Positions 23,349 to 33,390 of a stretch of DNA of 44,758 bases are shown here, piece after piece (within the stretch, counting starts at the first letter, position 1; each line of letters opens with the position of its first letter). The stretch is taken from positions 1 to 44,758 of the forward strand of contig SZWC01002380.1 of the NCBI GenBank assembly GCA_023375785.1, given 5' to 3'. The position numbers were made by a program, and so were the translations under genes. The stretch is from Penium margaritaceum (taxonomy: Eukaryota; Streptophyta; Zygnematophyceae; Desmidiales; Peniaceae). The notes beneath the pieces are model-generated. The model was not told the origin of the DNA, searched no databases, and saw only the letters and a program-made list of their open reading frames with translations.

Positions 23349-24329
23349 CGCCGGACCCCCTCTGCCTCGGCGGCTACAACCGGCCCTCTGACGCCGTCTC
23401 CCGCACCCTCTGCCTCCCCTCTCCTTGATGCTCACCATCCCCTTTCCTTGGTTGACTTCCTCATCCACTCGCCTGCGTCTGCGGGGCGTCTCAGGGACCT
23501 CTTTTCCTCCGTCAACCCCTCTCTCTCTCCCGCCGGCATCCACCTCTCCTGCACCTTCACCCATGATGCAGGTGTCCGCATGGTGGCCCATGCCAACGCT
23601 ATGGCACACTCCCGTGTCCGGGAGGATGCCTGCCGCGCGCCATGCACGTGGGCCCCTGCACCGCTGATACCCGGTCCAATGGCACCCGCTGAAGTCCACG
23701 TGGCATGGTGCCACGTCTGGGTTTGTGGCCGCAAATTCATCGCCATCGTGGACACCGGCGCCACCCATACCACCATCGCGCTGCGGATGGCTCGCACCTT
23801 ACGAGTGGTCCACCTCATCACACCTACTTGACTCCGCTTCTCCATATCCACTAGAGCCATCGATGCACCCATTGGTCAGATCGTAGCCCTCCCCATCCAA
23901 GTCGCCAATGTGCATACACAGCACACCGTACAAGTGTGCGATGTCCGCACATATGACATGCTCCTCGCAGTCGACTGGCTCGCGCCGCGCCAAGCGGATG
24001 TATTGCTCGGCGCCGACATCCTCAGTCTCATTTCCGTCTCCGGCATTCGATCATTTACCCCACTCTTTTCCTCAGCTCGTTTGTCCTCTGACCCACTTCC
24101 CATGGTTCTCACGCCATCGACCTCTGGCACTCGGTTCACTCGCCGCGTCACACGAAGCTCGGGGGTAAACTGCGGAACTGCCTATGCCATGGCTCGTCCG
24201 TCCAGCGCGGAGTCCGCGCATGCGAACCGGGTGGGTGGTGGCATTACAAGGCGAGCTATCCGACGGCAGACTGCAAACCGAGCCGTAGCCGAAATGAGAC
24301 ACTCCGCACCACCTGTGACGGCAGCCTAA
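23349..24329 (+). pseudogene. Second aspartic protease domain (PR2)
   Basis: It is in frame with RNase H and carries a second retropepsin: VWVCGRKFIAIVDTGAT with DTGAT at 23751, matching WICGRKFLAIIDTGAT of protease 1. The similarity extends upstream (VDFLIHSP, RLRDLF, GIHLSCTFTHD) and downstream (YDMLLAVDWLAPRQ against YDVLLGMDYLLPRQ), so a whole module of about 190 residues is duplicated. The Gly of the late hydrophobic motif is Ala here, so it may be weak or inactive. Stops are at 23829 (TGA, inside the domain) and 24327 (TAA). A protease between RNase H and integrase is not the usual Ty3/gypsy order. Confidence 0.82.
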
Positions 24330-26774
24330 CCTGGGGCCTCTCAGGCCCCCCGGGACCCTTCTGCGTCCCCGGCAGTAGCAGCAGCAACAACTTCACCTAA
24401 GGCACCTCCAACTTTGAGCCATCCTGCATCACTTGGGGCATCTCCGGCTGCCCGGGGCCCTTCCGCGCCACCTGGAACATCCCCGGCCCCTCGAATCCCC
24501 TCCGCGTCGCCTGGGACACTTGTGGCCCAACGGGGTCCCCCTGCACCCTCGATGACAGTAGCGGTAACCTCACCTAGAATAGCCCTGACATCGGACCCTT
24601 CCGCACCCCCAACAACTGCAACATCACCGGTCTCACCTGGAGTAACTCCGGTACCAGACCCCACCGCACCACCCACGGCAGCAACCCCAGCAGCGTCACC
24701 AGGAGCACCTCCGACGCTGGTCCCTCCCGCATCACCGGCACTAACCGCATCCGCAGGCACACCACCGCCCCCTGGCCCCTTTGTGCCAGCAGCGCACTCT
24801 TTCTCCCCACCAGCCTCGCGAGACAAGCTGGCGCACGGCAAACCGCATCCCGCGCTCAGTGCAGGAACGATAATGGAAGGAGCGCGGACCTACCTGGAAG
24901 AGAGCTCTGGAGATAGCGGAGATCAGCCCAGGGCAAACCAGCTATTGGACGTGGTCAACAGTGTTATCATGCACCTGCACGACGAGCTCCCGGAGGCAAT
25001 CCGCGCAGACATGAGGGACTCCTTCTATAACAAGGCATGGCAGGTAGCTCTGAAAGGTGCGGCCAAGACTGCACTGGCACTGAATCAGCGCGGACGACAA
25101 GATCAACTGCTAGAAACAGCAGGTGCGGAAGGACTCATCTTGGCTCTCCGCAACATCCTCTATCTTCGGCCGAGCAACGGAATGACAGGTGTGGCAGCAT
25201 TCCTTGACAAAGAACAACCAAAAAGCGCGGTGAACACTGCCTGCGAATGGTGGCTCCTGGTCCGCAATGACCAGAACGCGAACCCCACCCGACGCTATGT
25301 GCATCTGCTTCAGGAACGTGCTTGGGCACTCACTCTCTACCATGCCAACCAGATGCCTGCGGGAACGATGGAGGCACCAGACCGGAAAACCGCGGCAAAA
25401 GTCTGGAGGTGGGGATACCTGATTGGGCTGGTCACTGCCAGATGGGGAGCACAGTACACAGCGGCGGAACTTGCAAGCATCACTGACGCGGAGATGAGGT
25501 ACGAGAATTGGTATGCCGCCATCAGTGAGTGCTGGCAGCTCACGTTGGATGGAGCTCCGCGGCAGCGGATAGTAGCCGTGGTAGCACAAGGACTGTGGAA
25601 GACAATATCAGGAGTGGGCACACAGCTAACGGAAGAGGCCGCAAACCACTGGGCCCGGGAAGCAGCTGGAGTGTGTCGGGAAGAGAAGAGCCGCATACTC
25701 ATGGAGATAGAGGAGGCTTAGGCATACCTCCGCAATTCTCCTCAGCTCGTGCAGACAAGGGGCAAGCTGCAGGCTTTCTGGCAGCAGAGGGCGGAAGAAG
25801 AAAAACAAGAAGCAGAGGCAGCTGCAACATGGGTTGTCACGGAGCTGGAAACAGAGCTGGAGGAGGCAAGAGCGGAAGTAGAGGCCGCGGTGGCAGAGAC
25901 AGAAGATATGGGGCGAGGCGTGGTGGAGGCAGCGAGGCCAACGGCAGAACAAGTGACAGGAGAACAGGCAGCGGAGCAACAAGGAACCGTCCAGGCGGCA
26001 GGCGGAAGTCAGGGAAAGAATGTGCATGCGCAAGTAAGACCGGCTGGAGCCAGGTGGACAACATGGAAGGGTGTTTCCCGACCTGCCCTGCCAAAGGCTC
26101 TGCGGGATAGACAGGCCAGGCTGCAGAAGGTGGCCAAGCAAGCTGCGGCATCAGCAACCACCAGCAGACAGGCTGCCCCACACCAAGCGGCCTCGATTAG
26201 TGCCGCAGCCACCCCCCGGAAGGAACCAACCGCGGAAACAAAGGCCCCCTCCGCGGGCACCACGCCGACACCCCACCGACCAGAACAAGAAAAGCGAACC
26301 ATCGCGGATAGCACCGTTGATGCACCCACTGCTAAGCGTAGCAAGCAGCACCGCCCCGCTCAGGACACACCGCAAAACATCGACCCGGCGCAGCTCGTGC
26401 AAGCCCTGCGGGACGCGGCCCATGCCATGGAGCTGCTCATGGCAGTATTCCGCAATGTCCCACTGCCCACTGGCTCAGTTCCAGCTCACTTGCAACCCCT
26501 ACTGGGAGGCGCCGGTGCAGCAGCGCACCAAGAGAAAGGGACCGGGGAAAGCACCGCGGTCCCTGAGACCAAAGAGAGGACCGCGGGGGTGGTAATCTCC
26601 GAGCTAAGTGAATCACCAGAGCCCGACGAAGAACAGCCTATCACAAGGGGGCCAGGTCTATTGCGACTCCAAGAGGCAGCGGCGGGACAAAAGCTCGGGG
26701 CGGAAACAGACGAGGTCCGCGGAGCACGAGGACGGCCGCGTACGGCACCACCAGAGGTGGGGCTGCGCGGCTAG
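24330..26774 (+). pseudogene. Unrecognised polyprotein region between PR2 and integrase
   Basis: About 815 codons in the integrase frame, with stops only at 25719 (TAG) and 26772 (TAG). I recognise no family. Visible parts in order: a Pro/Ala/Ser/Thr low-complexity linker (about 24330-24830); a helical, Trp-containing domain of about 290 residues (about 24870-25720); a charged Glu/Ala coiled-coil segment (about 25755-25910); a Lys/Arg/Ala-rich basic stretch (26000-26200) with KRSKQHR (a possible nuclear signal, near 26335); and an acidic tail. The position suggests a second structural protein or a host-factor-binding domain; that is inference. It has no Cys/His knuckle and no obvious enzyme motif. 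Confidence 0.6.
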
Positions 26775-28517
26775 TGGAACGAAGGGGAACTACGCGTGGT
26801 GGGAATCCTGCGGCTCTTCCCAGCACCGGACAGCTGGGACAGAGAACCACCCGCGTATGATGAAGAGAATCAATGGCGCCTACAGGCAATGAAGGCGGAG
26901 CAGGATGCAAGGCAAGCCCAGGGGATGCCAGCGCTACAAAAGGAGAAGAAGAGGAAGGCAGGGGAGGCCGCTGCGGAAAAGACAGGAAAAAAGGGACCCA
27001 TTGAAACGCAGGATTGGCGGATCTGGCAGACCGCTCACATCTTGCTCCGCGCCACAACCAAGGAGCAGCAGAAAGCGGAGGCGGACAAGGTGTACAAGAC
27101 CTTGGGCGCCCAGATGGGGGTGGAGTACGACCGACGGAAGAAGGATGACCTTGCCCGCCTCTGTGAGCAGTATGCATGGGAGGGCAGTCGCCTCTGGCGG
27201 ACCACGCCACACATCCTATGGGTGCCTCTGCCCGCCGTGCAAAGAGCGGTGGTCAAGGCCTACCACCGTCACCACCATTCCGGTGTACAGGCACTGAAGG
27301 AGCGGTTATCCCCCATCCTGCATGTGCCAGACCTTCTGGCAATCATAAAGGAGGTGGTGCAACACTGCGCGCCATGTGAGCGACACTGAAATGTTACGCC
27401 GCGGAACATGCCCCTCTACTTGCCCTCTCCTATCGGTGAACCCTTGGATTGCATCATCATTGACTTCCATGGGCCACGCCCTCACCGCGCTCAAGGGGAG
27501 CGGTACTGGATTGCAGCAGTGGATCACTTTACCAAGTACGTGTGGGTCAAGGCCGTCCCCGACAAGTCCTCAGAGCGGGCAGCCCGTTTCATACGGGAGG
27601 AGATCTTCCACCGCTTTGGCGGTTGCCATGTGGTGCACAGCAACAATGGCACAGTGTTTTCAGGGGCATTCCGCGAGGAACTCGCGGAATGGGGCGTGCA
27701 GCACATGCACTCCGGGCGGTACCGCCCCCAGTCTCAAGGGCAAGTCGAGCGGCTGCATGAAGTCCTCGAGCGGGCAGTGGCCACCGTGGAAGAAAGAGAC
27801 TGGGGGGAAACCCTCAAGATGACCGCCCACTTCCTCAACATCACCCCCAGCCGTGCCACGTCGTTCTCACCCCACGTCCTCCTCTTTGGACAGCCTCCGC
27901 GCGCGGCACTAGGCATGCCGCAACCACCACTGCAGATACCACTAGACTCGGAGCAGTAGCAGGATGGCCGATCAGAGGAGGAACGGGAGATGGAGAAAGA
28001 TAAGGAGGTGCAGGGGTGGTACCGGGCACGATGCCAGAAAACATCTGCAGTGAGGGCAGAGGCACGACTCCGCGCCTCTGTCTCGGCCTGGCGCGGATGC
28101 GACGTTGCCAACCAACGCCTCAACCATGGGCCAATCAGGGAAGGGAACCTGGTCTACCTCCGCCCATTCCCAAGCGCGGGGCGTGAACCAGAGAAGTCAC
28201 GCGAGGTGTACCGCGTGGCCGCCGTGGACGCAGGACACGTTTGGCTCGAAGGGCCGGATGGGTTTAGTGAGCGGAGCTACCCGGCCACCGAGTTCGTCCT
28301 GCTGCCCCCGGCCTGGCAGACACACATACCAGGAACGGGTGGGGAGCTTCCCCCACTCGAGCAACGCAAGGGCTCAAGGGGATGGCGGGCAGAGGAGGTG
28401 TTGGAGTGGTGTGAGGCTCAGGTGTCGGAGCAAGAGGAGGCATGGAGCCAGGAACCTGAGGAAGATGAACCAACGGACGGCTCCGATGTTCAGGAGGTAT
28501 CCGCTGGGGAAGTATAG
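26775..28517 (+). pseudogene. pol: Integrase (HHCC, DDE core, C-terminal domain), active-site residue changed
   Basis: Integrase inserts the DNA copy. The N-terminal zinc domain is seen as a His cluster (YHRHHHSG, about 27260) and CAPC (about 27366). The core follows: first Asp in IIIDFHGPRP (27462) and final Glu in GQVERLHEVLE (27747). The second catalytic Asp, normally in S-D-x-G-T, is Asn (SNNGT, AAC at 27642), one G-to-A change from Asp. RPQSQGQVER matches the conserved HPQ.DGQ.ER. The C-terminal part has GNLVYLRPF and YRVAAV, resembling the SH3-like GPY/F domain. Stops are at 27387 (TGA), 27957 (TAG, CAG-TAG-CAG) and 28515 (TAG). No chromodomain is recognised downstream; zinc fingers come instead. 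Confidence 0.88.
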
Positions 28518-30248
28518 GCGGGGCAAAGGCGACAAAGGGAGGAGCACGGAAGCCAGCAGCGGCAGGAACATCCGGAACAACCGGAGCAGTCGGGGTCACA
28601 ACGAACGGGCAGCGGAGAGGAAACCCCAAGGACACCCGCTGTTACTCCACGGAGAAGCGCACCCATGAGCCCCCGCGACCTGGCCAGCTACACAGGCCCC
28701 TGCACGGTGTGCGGGGAAAACTTGCCGGAGGCATCACTCTTGAAGGTCGTCTGTCGCGTCTGTGGCCAGCCTGCGCACAAGGGGCTGGCCAAGAGCTGCA
28801 TTGGGCTGAACCGCACGTTTCTGAACTGCCTCAAGGAGGGTCAGAAGAAGGAAGCGGAGCAGAAAAAGAAAGGAGGTGACGGGGCCGGCCCAGGCTCAAG
28901 AGGAGAAGCACGAGGAAGATGGGATCCGGAGGAAGAGGAGGAGGAGGAGAAAGAGGAAGAGCTGGCAGGGACGCGGCAAGGACCCCGCACGGTCTCAGGC
29001 ACAACCATGCGGCGATGGCAGGAGGAAGGACGGGTGGCAGCAGCGGAACAGGCCAGGAAGGAGAAGGAAAGCAAAACGTGCGCCCAATGTGGGCACCACT
29101 GGGGCAGGACGGTGCAGGACTGTGAAGGATGTCACCGAAAAANNNNNNNNNNNNNNNNNNNNNNNNNNCAGGCAGGGACGCGGCAAGGACCCCGCACGGT
29201 CTCAGGCACAACCATGCGGCGATGGCAGGAGGAAGGACGGGTGGCAGCAGCGGAACAGGCCAGGAAGGAGAAGGAAAGCAAAACGTGCGCCCAATGTGGG
29301 CACCACTGGGGCAGGACGGTGCAGGACTGTGAAGGATGTCACCGAAAAATATGTGACAAGTGCCTGGAACTGCCGCGGAATGAAAAAGGGGCGCGCAGCG
29401 GACCGAAGAAGTGTAGGCGGTGTCGCCGAGAAGCCGAACGTCAGCAGGGAACACGGAAGCCACCGCGGGTAACCGCGGAGGGGGAAGAACTGGACTCGGA
29501 AGACGAGGAAGATTCGCCCAGAGCAACCGCGGAGAGCTGCCCCACCTGTGTCAAGGCGGTGAGCAAGGGTGAGCACTGCCGTCAATGCAACAGGTTGGCC
29601 CACCAAGGTTGCCTTGTTACAGGCAGCTCGGCTTGGGCGGGACAGTGCCACAAGTGTGTAGGGATTGCTGCGGTGGAGGAAGGGGCCGCACTGTCCTACG
29701 ATGAAGACACCTTGGCTCCAGTCTGCAGGGCATGCGCGGAGGATTTGACAGAGTTCGGCAAGCCGTGCGGAATGTGCAAGACAATGTGCCACCTGCAGTG
29801 TGGGGTGCGCGGGAAGGAGGGCATTTGGACCTGTAGTGGCTGCCGCAGCAAGACACGGAAGATCAAGTGGACGTTCTCCAACAAACGCACCTGCACCGGA
29901 GACAATTGCAGCGGACGGCTCGAAGGGATAGTCTATCGCTGCAAGCACTGCAGAGGAATTTCACATGAGCACTGCACCGCGGAGGTGGGGCGGAGCAACA
30001 AGGGCAAGAAGGTTTACCGGTGCTCAAGCTGCAAGAAATACGAGCGCACACCACACTGCTCCTCGTGCAAGAAGCTGGTCACCGTGCACACGATGGAAGC
30101 ACAGTGCAAAGGGTGCAGACTCTTCGTCCACGATGAGTGCGCGAAGAAGCTCCAGAGGAAGGGAGGAGCCATGGAGAAGTACTGCAGACCGTGCCAGGAA
30201 CAGAACCGTCCCAGGCCCCGCAAACACTTCAAGTGGATAACTCGCTAA
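28518..30248 (+). CDS. PHD-like zinc-finger array, C-terminal part of the element polyprotein
   Basis: The open frame continues from integrase. If translated separately the first Met is at 28665. It ends at TAA 30246. Six Cys/His clusters are visible. The first two are irregular: CTVC with CRVC and His (from 28701), and CAQC, CEGC, CDKC, CRRC. The four that follow are regular C4HC3 PHD-type fingers from about 29538 to 30200, the second of them ending WTCSGC. Between the first two is an acidic Glu-run linker. PHD fingers usually read histone H3 tails, so this may guide integration or chromatin interaction; that is inference. The block is repeated in copy 1 (1-448) with ligands kept. The 179-bp exact duplicate flanking the N run (29143-29168) is probably an assembly artefact, so the real protein is likely shorter here. 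Confidence 0.8.
   Translation, partial: AGQRRQREEHGSQQRQEHPEQPEQSGSQRTGSGEETPRTPAVTPRRSAPMSPRDLASYTGPCTVCGENLPEASLLKVVCRVCGQPAHKGLAKSCIGLNRTFLNCLKEGQKKEAEQKKKGGDGAGPGSRGEARGRWDPEEEEEEEKEEELAGTRQGPRTVSGTTMRRWQEEGRVAAAEQARKEKESKTCAQCGHHWGRTVQDCEGCHRKXXXXXXXXXQAGTRQGPRTVSGTTMRRWQEEGRVAAAEQARKEKESKTCAQCGHHWGRTVQDCEGCHRKICDKCLELPRNEKGARSGPKKCRRCRREAERQQGTRKPPRVTAEGEELDSEDEEDSPRATAESCPTCVKAVSKGEHCRQCNRLAHQGCLVTGSSAWAGQCHKCVGIAAVEEGAALSYDEDTLAPVCRACAEDLTEFGKPCGMCKTMCHLQCGVRGKEGIWTCSGCRSKTRKIKWTFSNKRTCTGDNCSGRLEGIVYRCKHCRGISHEHCTAEVGRSNKGKKVYRCSSCKKYERTPHCSSCKKLVTVHTMEAQCKGCRLFVHDECAKKLQRKGGAMEKYCRPCQEQNRPRPRKHFKWITR
29143..29168. other. Assembly gap (26 N) between two identical 179-bp copies
   Basis: 28964-29142 and 29171-29349 are identical and lie on either side of the N run, offset 207 bp. 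This is the usual mark of two contig ends that overlap but were not merged. Confidence 0.9.
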
Positions 30249-30269
30249 AAGACTCTGGGGTAGAGTCTT
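30249..30269 (+). other. Hairpin between stop codon and polypurine tract
   Basis: AAGACTC (30249-30255) pairs with GAGTCTT (30263-30269) around a 7-nt loop TGGGGTA. It begins directly after the TAA of the zinc-finger frame and ends just before the polypurine tract. Confidence 0.6.
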
Positions 30270-30271
30270 GC

Positions 30272-30289
30272 AAAAAGGGGGGTTGGGGG
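30272..30289 (+). promoter_or_regulatory. Polypurine tract
   Basis: AAAAAGGGGGGTTGGGGG lies a few bases upstream of the 3' LTR start at 30296. It is the standard position and composition of the plus-strand primer of LTR retroelements; two T residues interrupt it. Confidence 0.75.
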
Positions 30290-30295
30290 CTTCAG

Positions 30296-31454
30296 TGTCA
30301 GGCACACTTCCACCGTGGCTCCGTGGGGAAGATCCATCCGCGGAGAAAGCATGGGCAGCCGGAGATCCGCGCATAGAATGCTGGCTCCCGCGGACGCGGT
30401 TGAGCGAGGGGCAGCGCGGAGTCCAGGGGCGATGAGAACCAGGGGATCTACAGGAGAGCCGCCGCAGGTTAGCACAACCACCTGCAGCGGTTCCCCCAAC
30501 TCAAGTGATTGTGGCGGAAAGAGAAAGAGGCGGGAAGCGGTGGCGGGAAGTCCGTGGTACAGGGAGAACAGGGACAAGCCGCAGCAAGACCCGCAATCAC
30601 TGACAGGGCGCAGATAGGTCAACGGAAGGGCCGAGCAATCAAGGGAAGAATATCCAATCAGCATGAGTGATCGTGCATCAATCACGGAGCAACCCCTGGA
30701 AACGCACCGCGGAGGACGAAGATTCAAGGAAGAACACGAGGAACCGCGTACACGAGCCGCGGATGAAGGAAAGGATCAGTAGAAGATATGCTGTGTGTGT
30801 GTGTGCGTGGCTGAGGACGAGACCCGCGGTGCGTAGCCGCACCGCGTGGAGTCCAAGTAGGAGGAAAATAGGATACTATGAGAGGGATGAGACCGACGGC
30901 ATGTAGACACGCCGTGCGGAGTCCCAAGTAGAAAAAGGCCTCAGTAGCAGTAGCACAAGTGCAACTCAGTCTTGCATGTATTCCTGAGCAGTACTCCGCA
31001 TTCATGTACTTTACCAAATTCATCTAAGACATTCAGCCACTCCCGTTGCTCTCCGTCCCACTCCTCCCGTGTTCTCCTTGGAATCCTGTCCGCGGACTGC
31101 GGAATTGCATGCACGAGGAACCAAAAGTCCGAGTGAAATGAACTGCCGGCGATGCCTTCACTTGCACACGTCCGCGGAACAAGGGTTCCACGGAGAGGAG
31201 CTGGAAGCCACGCGGTGGCGGCTCCCGTGTGGCAAGGAGTGGACCGCGGAGTGTCATTCATCGGTGAGGTTTGTGCACCCAGGTTCAGGTCTTGAGTCCG
31301 CAAAACTGTCAGTAGCTAGGGGTAGGGAACCTGTGATACTGTTACCTATCTGATTAGAGCTATGGTAATAACAAGAAGTGCATATTCCGCAAATTACGCG
31401 CGGAATCAAACCTGCGCGGAGGAAGTCAGAGGCGCGGAAAAATTGGGGGCATCA
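30296..31454 (+). repeat. 3' LTR of the large element
   Basis: It starts TGTCAGGCACAC after the polypurine tract and ends GGGGGCATCA, directly followed by satellite. Aligned with the 5' LTR it has roughly 4 percent mismatches by hand count, mostly transitions. It carries a 9-bp hairpin, CGCGGTGCG and CGCACCGCG around TAGC (30825-30846), followed by GTGGAGTCC. A related weaker inverted repeat lies about 60 bp downstream, also followed by GCGGAGTCC. Confidence 0.9.
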
Positions 31455-32710
31455 CATATGCCTAGTTTGCTTTTTCGGTGTGCATAGTAGCCACAGCGTG
31501 CCACTACGTATTGAAATTCTTTGTCCTTTCTAGTCGATACATAGGGTTCCAAAACCATTGTCTCTCCCTCTGACTATTTTTGACTCGTGTTATGAGTTGT
31601 CAAGGTTGACCACACATAGTGGACTTCTTTGGTCATAATCAGGGACGTATGCATCGTTTGGTTGGTCACCATGTACGACAGCCACATTGTGCCACTATTT
31701 GTTGAAGGTATTTCTACTTGCTAGTTGATAAAAAGTGTTCCCAACCGATTGTTTTCCCATCTGACCATTTATGCCTCGTGTTATGAGTTTTCAACATTGA
31801 CCACACACTGTGAAAATCTTCTGGTCATGGTTAGTGGCATATGCCTACTTTGGTTTGTCATTCTACATGGTTACCATGCCGAGTCACCTGATACTAAAGG
31901 TCTTTGTGCTTTCTAGTTGATAGCAAGTGTTTCCAAACCATTGTTACCCACTCTGACTATCTTTGACTCTTGTTGTGAGTTGACAGCGCTGACCACATGA
32001 AGTGAAATTCCTTGGTCATGGTCAGTGACATATGCATACTTTGGTTAGTCGCTGTGCATGGTAGCCACACAATGCCACTACATATTGAAGATCTTTGACC
32101 TTGCTAATTGATAACCTGTATTCACAAACCATTGTTTCCCCATCTTACCAATCGTGACTCGTGTTATGAATTGTCAAAGTTGACAAACACATAGTGACAT
32201 TCTTTTGTCATGGTCAGTGACACATGCCTACTTTGGTTGGTCATTGTACATTGTAGCCACACCGTGCCACTACTTATTGAAGGTCCCTGTGCTTGCTAGT
32301 TGATACCTGGTGTTTCCAAACCATTGTTTCTCCCTCTGACCATTTGTGGCTCGTTTTATGAGTTGTCAATGTTGACCACACACAACGGCTTTCTCTGGTC
32401 AAAGGCAGTATATATGCCTACTTTAGTCGGTCATTTTGTATGGTAGCCACACTGTGCTACTATTTATCAAAGGTTGTTGTACTTGCTAGTTGAAAACTAA
32501 CATTCCGAAACCATTGTGTCCCCCTCTAACCATTTGTGACACGTGTTATGGATTGTGAACTTTGACCACCCATACTGAGATTCCTTGGTCATGGTCAGTG
32601 ACATATGCCTAGTTTGGTTGATTGGTGTGCATAGTAGCCACACCGTGCCACTACGTATTGAAGTTATTTGTCCTTTCTAGTTGATACATAGGGTTCCCAA
32701 ACCATTGTCT
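31455..32710 (+). repeat. Higher-order satellite array 3 (right of the large element)
   Basis: Satellite from the middle of an E monomer through F, A, B, C, D and E to an F monomer, cut at ACCATTGTCT. The first 439 bp (31455-31893) repeat the 439 bp left of the element (15772-16210) at about 93 percent identity, including variants not seen elsewhere (GATAAAAAGTG, CATTTATGCCTCG, GAGTCACCTGATA). No gene seen. Confidence 0.92.
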
Positions 32711-33390
32711 CCCATCCACTCGCAACCAATCGTAACCACTTGCAACCAATAGTAAGCTCTCGCAACCACTCACAACCATTTCCATCCACTCACAACCGCT
32801 CGCAACCACTCGCAACCACTTGCAACCACTCTAAACCACTCGCAACCACTTACAACCACTCGCAACCACTCGCAACCATTAGGAACCACTTGCAACCACT
32901 TATAACCACTTGCAACCACTTGCAACAACACGCAACCATTTTCAACCTCTCACAGCCACTCACCACCACTCACAACCACTCACAAACACTCGCAATCACT
33001 CGCGAAGACTAGCACCCACTCACAACCACTCGCAACAACTTGCAACCACTTGCAACCATTCGCAACCACTTGCAACCACTCACAACCACTCGCAACCACT
33101 TGTAACCACTTGCAACCACTCGCAACCACTAACAACCACTTGCAACCACTTGCAGCCAATTGCAGCCACTTGCAACCACTCACAACCATTGGCAACCACT
33201 CGCAACCACATGCAATCACTCGCAATCACTCGCAACCACTCGCAAACACTCAAAACCCATCACAACCACTCGCAACCACTTGCAACCACTCACAACCACT
33301 CGCAACCAATCGCAACCACTTGCAACCACTCGCAACCACTCGCACCCACTCGCAACCACTTGCAACCACTTACAACTACTCGCAGCCACT
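32711..33390 (+). repeat. Degenerate decamer minisatellite, left part of block 2
   Basis: Ten-bp units near CGCAACCACT with scattered substitutions. It opens after ACCATTGTCT with the same irregular leader (CCAATCG, CCAATAG, CCATTTCC) as the blocks at 10678 and 43936. Confidence 0.95.

Larger units (their letters stand above)
16212..31454 (+). mobile_element. Large Ty3/gypsy-type LTR retrotransposon with duplicated protease and PHD-finger tail (non-functional)
   Basis: An element of about 15.2 kb bounded by two LTRs of about 1,157 and 1,159 bp in direct orientation with TG...CA ends. Internal order on the plus strand: Gag, aspartic protease 1, reverse transcriptase remnant, RNase H, aspartic protease 2, unrecognised region, integrase, PHD-like zinc fingers, polypurine tract. 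RT before integrase places it in the Ty3/gypsy group. The flanking pentamers are GATAT (left) and CATAT (right), at best an imperfect target duplication. The satellite flanks are out of register: about 439 bp ending at the left LTR recur beginning at the right LTR. About 20 in-frame stops, an RT core deletion, an integrase active-site change and a MITE insertion make this copy incapable of moving by itself. Confidence 0.9.

Noticed and set aside
28518..28664. Chromodomain after integrase
   Set aside because: The acidic tail after the integrase C-terminal domain lacks the aromatic cage pattern and E-x-I-L-D-type start of chromodomains.
17448..30248. Alternative genetic code with UAG/UAA as Gln
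   Set aside because: Five TGA stops also interrupt the frame and LTR differences are transition-rich, so decay explains it more simply; kept only as an alternative in the stop-codon finding.
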